Part shown: one piece after another, positions 39,063-47,496 of the stretch
Position numbering within the stretch: position 1 is the stretch's first letter
Layout: each line of letters starts with the position of its first letter
Assembly (NCBI RefSeq): GCF_001613805.1
Contig: NZ_LPVY01000002.1
Location: 62,001 to 126,000, forward strand
DNA: 64,000 bases
Reading direction: 5' to 3'
From: Thalassospira lucentensis
Lineage (GTDB): Bacteria; Pseudomonadota; Alphaproteobacteria; Rhodospirillales; Thalassospiraceae
The notes under the pieces: model-generated
Told to the model about the DNA's origin: nothing
The model's input: only the letters and a program-made list of their open reading frames with translations
The model's database searches: none
Program-made: the position numbers and the translations under genes

Positions 39063-39548
39063 TCAGTCTTCAGCTTCAATATCGATGGGAACTCCGGGCT
39101 GATTTTTAGCGGTACGAATCGAAAGTGCCGATTTCACATGATTGACGTTTTCCGCAACGGTCAGCTCGGTCGTCAGAAACTTCTGATATTCGTCCCAGCT
39201 GTGCGAAACGATTTTCAAAAGGAAATCCATTTCACCTGCAACCATGTGACATTCGCGAACTTCCGGCCATGCCGCAGCACGGCCCTCGAAGGCGCGCAGA
39301 TCATGTTCTGCCTGACTTGCAAGACCGACCAGCGCAAACACGGTTACATTGTAACCCAGCGCCTGTGCATCAACGTCGGCATGATAGCCCTGAATGAAAC
39401 CGGCTTCTTCAAGCGCACGGACACGACGCAGACAGGGTGGCGCAGAAATACCTGCACGGCGTGCAAGTTCCACATTGGTCATGCGGCCATCTTCCTGGAG
39501 ATCGCGCAGAATTCTGCGGTCGATCTTGTCGAGTTTGACCCGTTGCAT
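39063..39548 (-). CDS. lrp: Lrp/AsnC family regulator
   Basis: A 161-residue regulator: N-terminal helix-turn-helix (LDKIDRRILRDLQEDGRMTNVELARRAGIS) and a C-terminal RAM domain with ECHMVAGEMDFLLKI. Length and architecture match Lrp. It is divergent from trxB, a neighbourhood also known in enterobacteria and rhizobia. Global leucine-responsive function is inferred from the context. Confidence 0.92.
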   Translation of the reverse strand: MQRVKLDKIDRRILRDLQEDGRMTNVELARRAGISAPPCLRRVRALEEAGFIQGYHADVDAQALGYNVTVFALVGLASQAEHDLRAFEGRAAAWPEVRECHMVAGEMDFLLKIVSHSWDEYQKFLTTELTVAENVNHVKSALSIRTAKNQPGVPIDIEAED

Positions 39549-39857
39549 TTATCCCTCGATTCTGTGCGCTGAACTTACCCCGGACGAAACAATATTACAG
39601 GGGGCCAGTACGCTGGCAATAATATATTCGGCGGCAGAATGCAATCTGCCCTTTTGTAATGCGCACAAATGCATTGCACAATTTTGTATCAAAACGTTGC
39701 AAACCGCCATTTTCCGCCAGTCGCGATGGCGGAGTAAAATACCCGATCAGGAACTGTTCCGAAAACCTTGCAAAACATCGTGCGAGGCGGTTGCGCAATG
39801 CCATATCACCCCATATGTTCGGAACCTGTTTTTCACTGACCACAATATGCAAAGCAC
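39549..39857. other. divergent promoter region of lrp and trxB
   Basis: 309 AT-rich bases with no convincing gene; several AT runs (for example near 39595-39625 and 39655-39690) could hold the two promoters or Lrp autoregulatory sites. Confidence 0.5.
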
Positions 39858-40808
39858 ATGGCCCAGGAACATAACACCAAAGTCCTCATCATCGGATCCG
39901 GCCCGGCCGGTTACACAGCGGCGATTTATGCTGCACGCGCCAATCTGGAACCCATGATGGTTATGGGCCTGCAGCCGGGTGGGCAGTTGACGATCACGAC
40001 AGATGTCGAAAACTATCCCGGCTTTGCCAACGTCATCCAGGGCCCGTGGCTGATGGATCAGATGAAGGCACAGGCCGAGCATGTCGGAACCAGAATGGTT
40101 CATGACCTGATCACCGAAGTCGATTTTTCCAAACGCCCCTTTGTCTGCAAAGGCGATTCGGGTGATATCTATGTCGCAGAAAGCGTGATCATTTCAACCG
40201 GTGCACAGGCCCGGTGGCTTGGCCTTCCGGGCGAAGAAAAATTCAACGGTCGTGGTGTCTCTGCATGCGCCACCTGCGACGGTTTCTTCTATCGCAACAA
40301 ACCGGTCGTGGTTGTTGGTGGTGGCAATACCGCTGTTGAAGAAGCCCTTTATCTTGCCGGGATCTGCTCGAAGGTGACACTCGTGCATCGTCGCGACGAA
40401 CTGCGCGCGGAAAAAATGCTGCAGGATCGCCTGCTGAAGCATGAAAAGATCGACGTCGTCTGGGATAGCGTCATTGACGATATCCTGGGTGGCGACGGCC
40501 CGATGGATGGTGTTGAAGCCGTTCGCGTGCGCAATGTCAAAACCGGCGATCTTTCCGACATCACCGCCGATGGCTTCTTTGTCGCGATCGGTCATGATCC
40601 GGCAACCGCCGTGTTCAAGGGGCAAATCGACATGGATGATGAAAATTACATCCTCGTCAAACCGGGTAGCACCACAACCAACGTTCACGGTGTCTTTGCC
40701 GCTGGTGATGTGACCGACAAGATTTACCGTCAGGCAGTTACTGCGGCGGGCATGGGCTGCATGGCGGCACTCGAAGCTGAAAAGTTCATTGCCGAGCACA
40801 ACGAATAA
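39858..40808 (+). CDS. trxB: thioredoxin reductase
   Basis: A 316-residue flavoenzyme that reduces thioredoxin with NADPH. The FAD motif GSGPAGYTAAIYAAR is at 13-27, the redox pair CATC at 137-140, the NADPH motif GGGNTAVEEA at about 154-163, and the second FAD motif GVFAAGDVTD near the end. Length matches the low-molecular-weight enzyme. Confidence 0.97.
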   Translation: MAQEHNTKVLIIGSGPAGYTAAIYAARANLEPMMVMGLQPGGQLTITTDVENYPGFANVIQGPWLMDQMKAQAEHVGTRMVHDLITEVDFSKRPFVCKGDSGDIYVAESVIISTGAQARWLGLPGEEKFNGRGVSACATCDGFFYRNKPVVVVGGGNTAVEEALYLAGICSKVTLVHRRDELRAEKMLQDRLLKHEKIDVVWDSVIDDILGGDGPMDGVEAVRVRNVKTGDLSDITADGFFVAIGHDPATAVFKGQIDMDDENYILVKPGSTTTNVHGVFAAGDVTDKIYRQAVTAAGMGCMAALEAEKFIAEHNE

Positions 40809-40834
40809 GCACAGTCATCCTTACCGGATATGAC

Positions 40835-40862
40835 AAAGGGGCGCCAATGGTGCCCCTTTTTT
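40835..40862 (+). terminator. trxB terminator
   Basis: Arms AAAGGGGC and GCCCCTTT (extended inward by GCC/GGT), followed by TTT, 27 bases after the trxB stop. Confidence 0.85.
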
Positions 40863-41148
40863 GTACCTACGGCCCGGAAATATGACTGCATTCAGAAACG
40901 GCGAACGTGCCAATTTTCGGCAATCCCCTGAGTTCATTTATGAATCCGGCGTGAACGAAATCACCACTTTCGTAATTGGTTGCTTGCAGATCGCGCCAAA
41001 GGCCTCATATTGATTTAATGATATCAGTTTGGAAGCAATTTCACATGCGGCTTAATAGTGTGGAAACCAAATGCTTCTAAGAAGAAGATAAAGAAGTATC
41101 AGGGGACTGGCGCGGCAATGGCGCGACAGTGACATTAGGAGCAGGTCT
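40863..41148 (+). promoter_or_regulatory. upstream region of the LsrB/VtlR-like LysR gene
   Basis: 286 bases between the trxB terminator and the LysR start. AT-rich around 41010-41095, with GGAAGCAATTTCACATGC and a later GGAAACCAAATGCTTC as a possible partly symmetric LysR autoregulatory site. No gene is seen. Confidence 0.4.
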
Positions 41149-42066
41149 ATGGACTGGGACAAGCTGCGTGTTTTTCACGCTGTTGCGGAAGCTGGAAGCT
41201 TCACACACGCGGGGGAAAATCTCAATCTGAGCCAGTCGGCGGTGAGCCGACAGATCAGCGCACTTGAAGAAAGCGTCAAGGTGCCGCTATTCCACCGCCA
41301 TGCACGCGGCCTGATCCTGACCGAGCAAGGCGAACTTCTGTATCGCACGGCCCATGATGTGTTTGCCAAACTTTCCATGGCCGAAGCCCGCATTCGCGAA
41401 TCCAAGGAACGCCCCAGCGGTCCGTTAAAAGTAACCACCACGGTTGCCTTCGGATCAACCTGGCTGACCCCGCGTATCAACGAATTCCTTGAACGCTATC
41501 CGGAAATTGAGCTGTCGCTGGTGCTCAATGACGAGGAACTCGATCTTGCCATGCGCGAGGCCGATGTTGCTATCCGCATGCAGCCACCGCGTCAGGCTGA
41601 TCTCGTTCAGCGCCAATTGATGACATTGCGCTATCATGTCTTTGCGTCGCCTGAGTATATCAAGCAGTTCGGCATTCCGAAAAAGCCCGAAGACCTCAAA
41701 GATCATCGTCTGATCATTTACGGTGCGGATGCGCGCCCACCGGTCTCGAACGTCAACTGGATGATGGCCGTCGCCCAACAGTTCAAACCGGATATGCGGC
41801 CGATCCTGAAACTGAACAATATCTATGGCATCTTCCGTGCGACCGAGTCCGGGCTTGGTATTTCGGCCCTGCCCGATTACCTGCTGCCGACTGACAGCAA
41901 TCTGGTCCGCATTCTGCCGGAACTCGAAGGGCCAAGTTTCGACGCCTATTTCGTTTATCCTGAAGAACTGCGTCATTCCAAACGCATTGCCGTCTTCCGC
42001 GATTTCCTGATCGAGGAAATCAGTAAGGTCAAAGCCAAAATGAATGCCGCCGCCGCGACCGATTAA
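41149..42066 (+). CDS. LysR family regulator, LsrB/VtlR-like
   Basis: A 305-residue LysR protein beginning MDWDKLRVFHAVAEAGSFTH, with LNLSQSAVSRQISALEESV as the recognition helix. From memory, LsrB of Sinorhizobium and VtlR of Brucella share this unusual start, the FHRHARGLILTEQGELLYRTAHDV segment and the PSFDxYFxYPxE motif near the end, and lsrB also lies just after trxB. Those regulators activate AbcR-type small RNAs and act on envelope and transport genes. The two predicted small RNAs immediately downstream fit that role. The strong terminator follows 27 bases after the stop. Confidence 0.85.
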   Translation: MDWDKLRVFHAVAEAGSFTHAGENLNLSQSAVSRQISALEESVKVPLFHRHARGLILTEQGELLYRTAHDVFAKLSMAEARIRESKERPSGPLKVTTTVAFGSTWLTPRINEFLERYPEIELSLVLNDEELDLAMREADVAIRMQPPRQADLVQRQLMTLRYHVFASPEYIKQFGIPKKPEDLKDHRLIIYGADARPPVSNVNWMMAVAQQFKPDMRPILKLNNIYGIFRATESGLGISALPDYLLPTDSNLVRILPELEGPSFDAYFVYPEELRHSKRIAVFRDFLIEEISKVKAKMNAAAATD

Positions 42067-42093
42067 CGCAAACGACAAGCGATAGAATCCGAA

Positions 42094-42128
42094 AGCCCCG
42101 CACCGAAATCGGCTGCGGGGCTTTTTTT
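42094..42128 (+). terminator. terminator of the LsrB/VtlR-like gene
   Basis: Perfect arms AGCCCCGCA and TGCGGGGCT with an 11-base loop and a T-run of seven. Confidence 0.93.
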
Positions 42129-42399
42129 GGTGTACCAGCACGCAAAAAGACAACCCCTAGTTCATACGAGAAACTGTAATAGCGGGTCTTCAACACAAAA
42201 CCCTGACGCGAACTGTCACCGATAATGACCTTTTGAACCAGTTCATCAGCACGCAAAATCAGCTTCTCCAGGAAAACGCAGTCATAATAGCTTCAAATTA
42301 CTGACATTTTTTCGCCATGCGCTCAGCGCATGGTTGGATTGTTGTTATTCTATTTTTAAGCGTAAGATCATATGCGTATATTCACATCAGAAGTTGTTA
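42129..42399 (+). promoter_or_regulatory. upstream region of the first plus-strand small RNA
   Basis: No gene of which I am confident. A perfect inverted repeat CCATGCGCTCAGCGCATGG (42315-42333) is followed by an AT-rich stretch leading to TAAGAT (42363) and TATATT (42377), either of which could be a -10 element for the RNA starting near 42400. The inverted repeat is a candidate operator. Confidence 0.5.
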
Positions 42400-42565
42400 G
42401 CGACCGCGAAAGCGAAGAGCGCTTTCATCTTTCCCTGATCTCCGCATGATCCGTCTGCCGAAACGTTATTCGGTATGGAATCTTCCCTGGATTCCACGTC
42501 TCCCAGACGTTAAAGCCTCCCTGTTGATCTTGCCGGTAGCTCCCCCTAGCTACCGGCATTTTTTT
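42400..42565 (+). ncRNA. predicted trans-acting small RNA, AbcR-like copy 1
   Basis: A non-coding stretch ending in a textbook terminator: arms GCCGGTAGCT (42532-42541) and AGCTACCGGC (42548-42557), then seven T. Upstream are the hairpin GGAATC-TTCCCTG-GATTCC (42477-42495), the hairpin ACGTC-TCCCA-GACGT (42496-42510) and the unpaired CCTCCCT (42516-42522), plus TTTCCCT at 42430-42436. All these C-rich segments can pair with Shine-Dalgarno sequences. The last 40 bases before the terminator recur at 42869-42909. The 5' end is approximate. AbcR identity is inferred from the architecture and from the neighbouring LysR gene. Confidence 0.7.
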
Positions 42566-42764
42566 CGCATTCGCACAATTAAGTGGCAGCGAATTGATCA
42601 AAAGATTGGGAACAAGCGCATTAGAATCCATAAATATTGTAGTTATTTCAGATGTTTAATGTCTGAATTTTCGTAGCCCAAGATTTATGCAATTTACGCA
42701 TGGCTGAATGAGCAATTTGACAGTGGTGTTTCCCGTCAAAAACGCTATCTTCCTCTTCGAACCG

Positions 42765-42935
42765 CAGCGGTGAATAACTGCATCGCGGTACAGAGTTTTC
42801 TCCCTGACCGAATTTTCGGTCTTTGTCGGGCGCCCTGCCCGGCATACCCAGGGCCCTGAGAAGGGTCCTACGTCTCCCAGACGTGAAGCCTCCCTGATAA
42901 ACTTGCCGGGCACATTTGTTGCCCGGCTTTTTTTT
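42765..42935 (+). ncRNA. predicted trans-acting small RNA, AbcR-like copy 2
   Basis: Homologous to the previous RNA. It shares the hairpin ACGTC-TCCCA-GACGT (42870-42884), the unpaired CCTCCCT (42889-42895) and the CTTGCCGG lead-in to the terminator. The terminator itself has a different sequence: arms GCCGGGCA (42905-42912) and TGCCCGGC (42920-42927), then eight T. The upstream part is different: TCTCCCT (42799-42805), GACCGAATTTTCGGTC (42806-42821) and a GGGCCCT/AGGGTCC hairpin. The conserved 3' core with diverged 5' part suggests two RNAs with shared and separate targets. The 5' end is approximate; a TTGACA is at 42717. Confidence 0.7.
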
Positions 42936-43057
42936 GCTTTGATGAAACCCCTTCCTCTAGCAGGCACAACTGTGATCGGTCCCGGCTTGGCAGTCACAGA
43001 TAAACCGCGCAGTATGGCATCTGCGTGCAATGACGTCTGACGATCAGGGTTGAAATC

Positions 43058-44371
43058 ATGAAAAGCAATATTGGCCAATTCCTGTTTGGCAAACCGGCAC
43101 AGGATCGTCTGCCGGACCGTGTGCGCGATGCGATTGCCCGTCAGCAGCAGGACAGCGAAAAACTGATCGGCTGGGTGCAGCTGCTGCTGGTGACGATCTT
43201 TGCGACCCTTTACACCGTGTCGCCCAAAACATTCATGAATACCGGAATTCATCCGGTGCCATGGGCTTTGGGGCTGTATTTCCTGTTTACCTTTATCCGG
43301 CTGGCGCTGTCCTATCGCGGCAGCCTGTCGAATTGGTTCCTGACGCTGTCAGTCATTGCCGATATTGGTTTGCTGATGGTCCTGATCTGGAGCTTCCATC
43401 TCCAGTATATGCAACCGGCAAGCTTCTATCTCAAAGCGCCGACCATGATCTATGTGTTCATCTTCATCTCGTTGCGCACCCTGCGGTTTGATCCGCGTTA
43501 TATTTTGCTGGCCGGGGCAACGGCGGCGATTGGCTGGCTGATACTGGTCTTTTATGTAATCTGGAGCGAACGGGGCGAGAGCATGGTCACACGGGATTAT
43601 GTGACCTATCTGACATCCAATTCGATCCTGATCGGGGCCGAGATCGACAAGATCATTGCCATTGTTCTGGTATCAGCCGTGCTGGCGATTGCGGTTTCAC
43701 GCGCACAACGATCCTTTACCCGCGCCGTCACCGATGAAATCGCGGCAAGCGAGCTGTCGCGCTTTATCTCGCCCGAGGTCGCGGCCCGCATTACCCACGC
43801 AAACCAGCAAATCAAACCCGGCGACGGCGAAGCCGCCAAAGCCACCATCATGTTCACCGATATCGAAGGGTTTTCTGGCGTTTCCGAAAAGCTGAGCCCG
43901 CAGGAACTTGCCGCAATGCTCAATGAATATTTCGCAGCAACCAGCAACGTGATCAACAAACACGGCGGCGTCATCACCCAGTTTCAGGGGGATGCCATGC
44001 TGATTACCTTCAACGCCGTCAAACCTGATCCCGATCACGCGCTGAACGCCGTCCGCACTGCAATTGATATCACACGGCTCTGTGCCGACACCACGTTCTG
44101 TCATGGTGGAAAGCTTAGAACCCGATGCGGCATCAATACCGGGGATATCGTGATTGGTGCGATTGGCTCGGAAAGCCAGCTGACCTTCACCGTCCATGGC
44201 GACAACGTCAATATCGCCGCCCGACTTGAACAGCTTAACAAACAATATGGAAGCTACATCCTTGCAACCGAGGATACGGTGAAGTCCTGCCAGGAAGAGT
44301 TCGCATGGCAGGCACGCGGCGAGGTCACCGTGCGCGGGCGTGAAACGCCAACGCCGATCTTCAGCCTCTAG
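43058..44371 (+). CDS. membrane-bound class III adenylate cyclase
   Basis: A 437-residue protein with an N-terminal membrane region of about six helices (45-230) and a C-terminal class III nucleotide cyclase domain (about 260-430). The domain shows ATIMFTDIEGFSG with the first metal Asp, GGVITQFQGDAMLITFNA with the second, and the INTGDIVIGAIGSESQLTFTVHGDNVNIAARLE segment with the purine and transition-state residues. It should make cAMP; the membrane part is the likely sensor. It lies between the two small-RNA pairs. Confidence 0.9.
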   Translation: MKSNIGQFLFGKPAQDRLPDRVRDAIARQQQDSEKLIGWVQLLLVTIFATLYTVSPKTFMNTGIHPVPWALGLYFLFTFIRLALSYRGSLSNWFLTLSVIADIGLLMVLIWSFHLQYMQPASFYLKAPTMIYVFIFISLRTLRFDPRYILLAGATAAIGWLILVFYVIWSERGESMVTRDYVTYLTSNSILIGAEIDKIIAIVLVSAVLAIAVSRAQRSFTRAVTDEIAASELSRFISPEVAARITHANQQIKPGDGEAAKATIMFTDIEGFSGVSEKLSPQELAAMLNEYFAATSNVINKHGGVITQFQGDAMLITFNAVKPDPDHALNAVRTAIDITRLCADTTFCHGGKLRTRCGINTGDIVIGAIGSESQLTFTVHGDNVNIAARLEQLNKQYGSYILATEDTVKSCQEEFAWQARGEVTVRGRETPTPIFSL

Positions 44372-44407
44372 GCAGATGAGCTTATCGCCTTTGCCATCCC
44401 CACAAAG

Positions 44408-44592
44408 AAAAAGCGCGCGGCGGGCGATTTGCCCGCCCCACGCTTTTTGGGGACAGATGGTCTTGGGGAGACCGGTCAGATACGGTGCCTTGACCTTGGG
44501 GTGCAGATCACTGCGGGGGACAGTGATTTTAAAGGTCCCGGTGAGTAGCGAGGGAGGGGCGCTTCACCGGCGTTTCCGCATCTGACAATTGT
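44408..44592 (-). ncRNA. predicted small RNA with C-rich loops, copy A
   Basis: On the minus strand, in order: a hairpin with stem CCGGTGA/TCACCGG and inner stem AGCG/CGCT that presents loop CCCCTCCCT (44538-44570); a hairpin ATCACTG-TCCCCCG-CAGTGAT (44507-44527); a hairpin GGTCT-CCCCA-AGACC (44459-44473); and a terminator GGCGGGC-AAATC-GCCCGCC (44419-44437) with TTTTT. All three loops are C-rich and could bind ribosome sites. The layout is repeated in copy B at 44706-44880. The 5' end is set near the shared ATTGTCAG box and is approximate. It converges on the cyclase gene. Confidence 0.7.
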
Positions 44593-44705
44593 GAATATGC
44601 CCTTGAATTGGGGCGTAAAAACCGGCCGGTAATGACCATTCAGGGGCAAATTGGGGCGAAATAAAGTTTGGAACTGTAACCGCGAAAAGCCGTTCCCGAT
44701 TGGGG

Positions 44706-44880
44706 AAAAAAGAAGGGGCGGGATTTACCCGCCCCATTTTCGGGGTCTTCATGGTCTTGGGGAGACCGATCAGCCGGGGCCTGGGATTGTTCTTTCTTCG
44801 GGGGAAGATGAAAGAACGGGCCAGAAGACGTTTGAGGGGGGACAGAAGGTTCTGGCCGTTGCCTCGACTGACAATGCCTA
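44706..44880 (-). ncRNA. predicted small RNA with C-rich loops, copy B
   Basis: Same layout as copy A. Hairpin I has stem GGCCAGAA/TTCTGGCC (44819-44857) and a loop with six C. Hairpin II has stem GTTCTTTC/GAAAGAAC (44789-44817) and a loop with CTTCCCCCGAAG. Hairpin III (44753-44767) is identical to copy A. The terminator is GGGGCGGG-TAAAT-CCCGCCCC (44715-44735), then TTCTTTTTT. The stems of hairpins I and II share almost no sequence with copy A yet pair perfectly, while the loops stay C-rich. The homology extends upstream of the RNA start into the presumed promoter. Confidence 0.7.
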
Positions 44881-45287
44881 ATCTGCCTTCTGAATAGGGC
44901 AGGAAAACAGGTCGCATAGGGCCATTTGAGGGCGAATTATGGTCAAAAAGGGGCATATGAACCCGCAAACCCTTGATAGCGATATTGCCAATAATGATCT
45001 ATCCTGAAGATTGTCCGGCTCCGCATTGGCAGAAACACGCCAATCCGGAATGACGCATGCAATTGCATTCCCTTCCGGCACCCGTACCCTGTTGCCTTCT
45101 GTGCCAACGCAGACCGGACACCCGCACCACACAGACCCGGAAAAACCGGGCGCGCGCAACGTCCTGACCGGCTGCATCATTTGCAGAAAGCACATGGAAT
45201 TGGCAAACCGCTTATTTAGGCGGGATAATACAGATCTCCATGCGCGGGCCGGCCCCATGCGTCCCATGATGCATCAAGGAGATGTCC
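44881..45287. other. promoter region of copy B and of the EF-G-like gene
   Basis: Gene-free. Bases 44881-44960 resemble the region upstream of copy A (44593-44675), with matching GCCC, TGTTTT and AATTCGCCC-type blocks, so they probably carry the shared minus-strand promoter. The rest should hold the promoter of the downstream GTPase gene; I see no other structure. Confidence 0.45.
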
Positions 45288-47375
45288 ATGCCCCCGTCCA
45301 AAGACCCAAAAGACAAAGCAGACACCACAAATCCCCTCGCTAGCCCCCGTCACGTTCCGCGATGTGCCGCGTTAATCGGCCCCTATTCCAGTGGCAAGAC
45401 CAGCCTGTTTGAAAGCCTTCTTGCCGCGACAGGTCGAGTACATCGCAAGGGGTCCGTTCGTGATGGCACGACAATCGGCGATGCAACAGCCGAGGCACGC
45501 GAACGGCAAATGAGCACCGAAATGACGGTTGCCCAAACCCGGTATCTTGACGAGGAATGGCATTTTATCGATTGCCCCGGCTCGGTTGATTTTGCACAGG
45601 ATTCCCGTGAAGCCGCGATGATATGCGATGTTGCCATCGTGGTTGTAGAACCCGACCCGACACGCGCCATGATCGCCGCACCGATCCTGAAATTTCTGGA
45701 TCGCAACCGTATTCCGCATCTGATTTTCATCAATAAAACCGATCATAGCGGCATTCGCCTGCGCGATAGCCTTGATGCGCTGCAATCAATCTCGGAGCGT
45801 CCGCTTGTGCTCCGTGAAATTCCGATCCGCGACGGCAAGGGGCCGGACGATACGATAACCGGTTTCGTCGATGTCGTTTCCGAACGGGCCTATCAATATC
45901 TGGAAGGACAACCTTCAAAACTGATCACTCTGCCCGCCAACGCCAAAGAACGCGAAGCCGAGGTCCGGGATGGATTGCTCGAAGCACTTGCCGATTTTGA
46001 CGACAATCTTCTTGAACAAATCCTTGAAGATCAGACACCGGCAAGAGAAACGATCTATGACAATCTTGAACGTGATCTGGCCAAGGATTTGATCGTTCCG
46101 GTGTTCTTCGGGTCAGCCGAACATGACCACGGCATCATTCGATTGTTAAAGGCATTGCGTCACGAAGCGCCGAATGCCGATGTGAGCGCTCATCGTCTGG
46201 GCGTTGAACCGCAAGGCGAGGTTACGGCTGTCCAGATTTTCAAAACCGTTCATCTGCCCCATGCGGGGCGGTTTTGTTATGGGCGGGTCCTTTCGGGGCA
46301 GGTAAAGAACGGCGACACACTTGGTCGCGACAAGATCGCAGGCATGTGTCAGGTATTTGGCGACAAGCACGAAAAGCTCGATATCGGTACATTTGGCAGT
46401 ATCGTCGGCCTGCCGCGAATTGATCATCTGCGCACCGGTTCGCTGTGCACAGCCGATGGCGAGATGGATAGTCTTTGGCCAGATCCCCTGCCCCCGCTTT
46501 ATGAAACCGGACTGGAAGTTACCAAGCCCGGTGATGACGTCAAACTGACCGAAGCATTGCGCCATCTGTGCGAACAGGACAGATCTCTGTCGTTCGTTCA
46601 TAGCGACGATACGGGGCAACTTGTATTGCGGGGCCATGGCGATATTCACCTTCAGGTCGCACTGGCCCAGCTTCGCACCCGCTATCACCTTGAAATCGAA
46701 ACCAGACCGGTTGAAACCGCCTATCAGGAAACCGTGCGCAAGCCGGCACAGGCGCGGGGTCGCTATAAAAAGCAGACTGGCGGACATGGGCAATTTGGCG
46801 ATGCCCAGATCGAACTGAAACCCCTTGGACGCGGCGAAGGTTTTTCATTCAATGAACGGATCGTCGGCGGTGCCATTCCCCGGCAATATATCCCCGCTGT
46901 CGAAAAGGGGGTGCGCGATGCCATGCGTTCCGGACCGCTTGGTTTTCCGGTGGTTGATATCGCGGTCGAACTGGTTGACGGGTCCTATCACGCGGTTGAC
47001 AGTTCCGATCAGGCATTTCAGATGGCCGGTCGCATTGCCATCGCCGATGCGCTTAAGGAAGGGCAGTCGGTTCTGCTTGAACCCATCGAAAGATACGCGA
47101 TTTCGATCCCGTCGGAATTCACATCCAAGGCCCAGCGGCTGGTAAGCACCCGGCGCGGTCAGATCCTTGGTTTCAGTGCCAAGGATGGCTGGCAGGGATG
47201 GGACGAAATTGATGTCCAAATGCCCGCATCCGAAACCGGCGATATGGTGATGGAGCTACGATCACTGACACAGGGAACGGGCTTTTTCACGCGGAGTTTC
47301 TCGCACATGCAGGAACTTGCGGGCAAGCAGGCCGACATGATCGTAACTGCGCGACAAAAACCACATAGAAAGTAA
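45288..47375 (+). CDS. elongation factor G-like GTPase (EF-G paralogue)
   Basis: A 695-residue translational GTPase of the EF-G-like group, with all five EF-G domains. The P-loop is GPYSSGKT (31-38) and the G4 motif is NKTD. The G3 motif reads DCPGSVDF (95-102), so the His normally present as DxPGH is Ser99. Domain IV retains HGQFGD and the C-terminal SLTQGTGFFTRSFSHM is typical of the group. I chose ATG 45288 because AAGGAG ends six bases upstream; ATG 45282 is too close. It is not the main fusA, which normally lies in the str operon. Confidence 0.9.
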   Translation: MPPSKDPKDKADTTNPLASPRHVPRCAALIGPYSSGKTSLFESLLAATGRVHRKGSVRDGTTIGDATAEARERQMSTEMTVAQTRYLDEEWHFIDCPGSVDFAQDSREAAMICDVAIVVVEPDPTRAMIAAPILKFLDRNRIPHLIFINKTDHSGIRLRDSLDALQSISERPLVLREIPIRDGKGPDDTITGFVDVVSERAYQYLEGQPSKLITLPANAKEREAEVRDGLLEALADFDDNLLEQILEDQTPARETIYDNLERDLAKDLIVPVFFGSAEHDHGIIRLLKALRHEAPNADVSAHRLGVEPQGEVTAVQIFKTVHLPHAGRFCYGRVLSGQVKNGDTLGRDKIAGMCQVFGDKHEKLDIGTFGSIVGLPRIDHLRTGSLCTADGEMDSLWPDPLPPLYETGLEVTKPGDDVKLTEALRHLCEQDRSLSFVHSDDTGQLVLRGHGDIHLQVALAQLRTRYHLEIETRPVETAYQETVRKPAQARGRYKKQTGGHGQFGDAQIELKPLGRGEGFSFNERIVGGAIPRQYIPAVEKGVRDAMRSGPLGFPVVDIAVELVDGSYHAVDSSDQAFQMAGRIAIADALKEGQSVLLEPIERYAISIPSEFTSKAQRLVSTRRGQILGFSAKDGWQGWDEIDVQMPASETGDMVMELRSLTQGTGFFTRSFSHMQELAGKQADMIVTARQKPHRK

Positions 47376-47496
47376 TAGAATTGATCTATCGCTAATCATT
47401 AAACTATTGATTGGCGTAAAGTTTTCCAATCGTTGATACTCTGTGCAAACAAAGAGCTAACCTTCGGGCATGTGCCCCTTTTACCGGAGTGAAAAC

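Noticed and set aside
42029..42256. Minus-strand open frame of 75 codons
   Set aside because: Its second half is antisense to the LysR gene end and its strong terminator; there is no ribosome site. The first 40 residues look less random, so a small protein is not fully excluded.
44564..44968. Minus-strand open frame of 134 codons
   Set aside because: It runs through the hairpins and terminator of the predicted small RNA copy B, is rich in Pro and Arg, and has no recognisable family.
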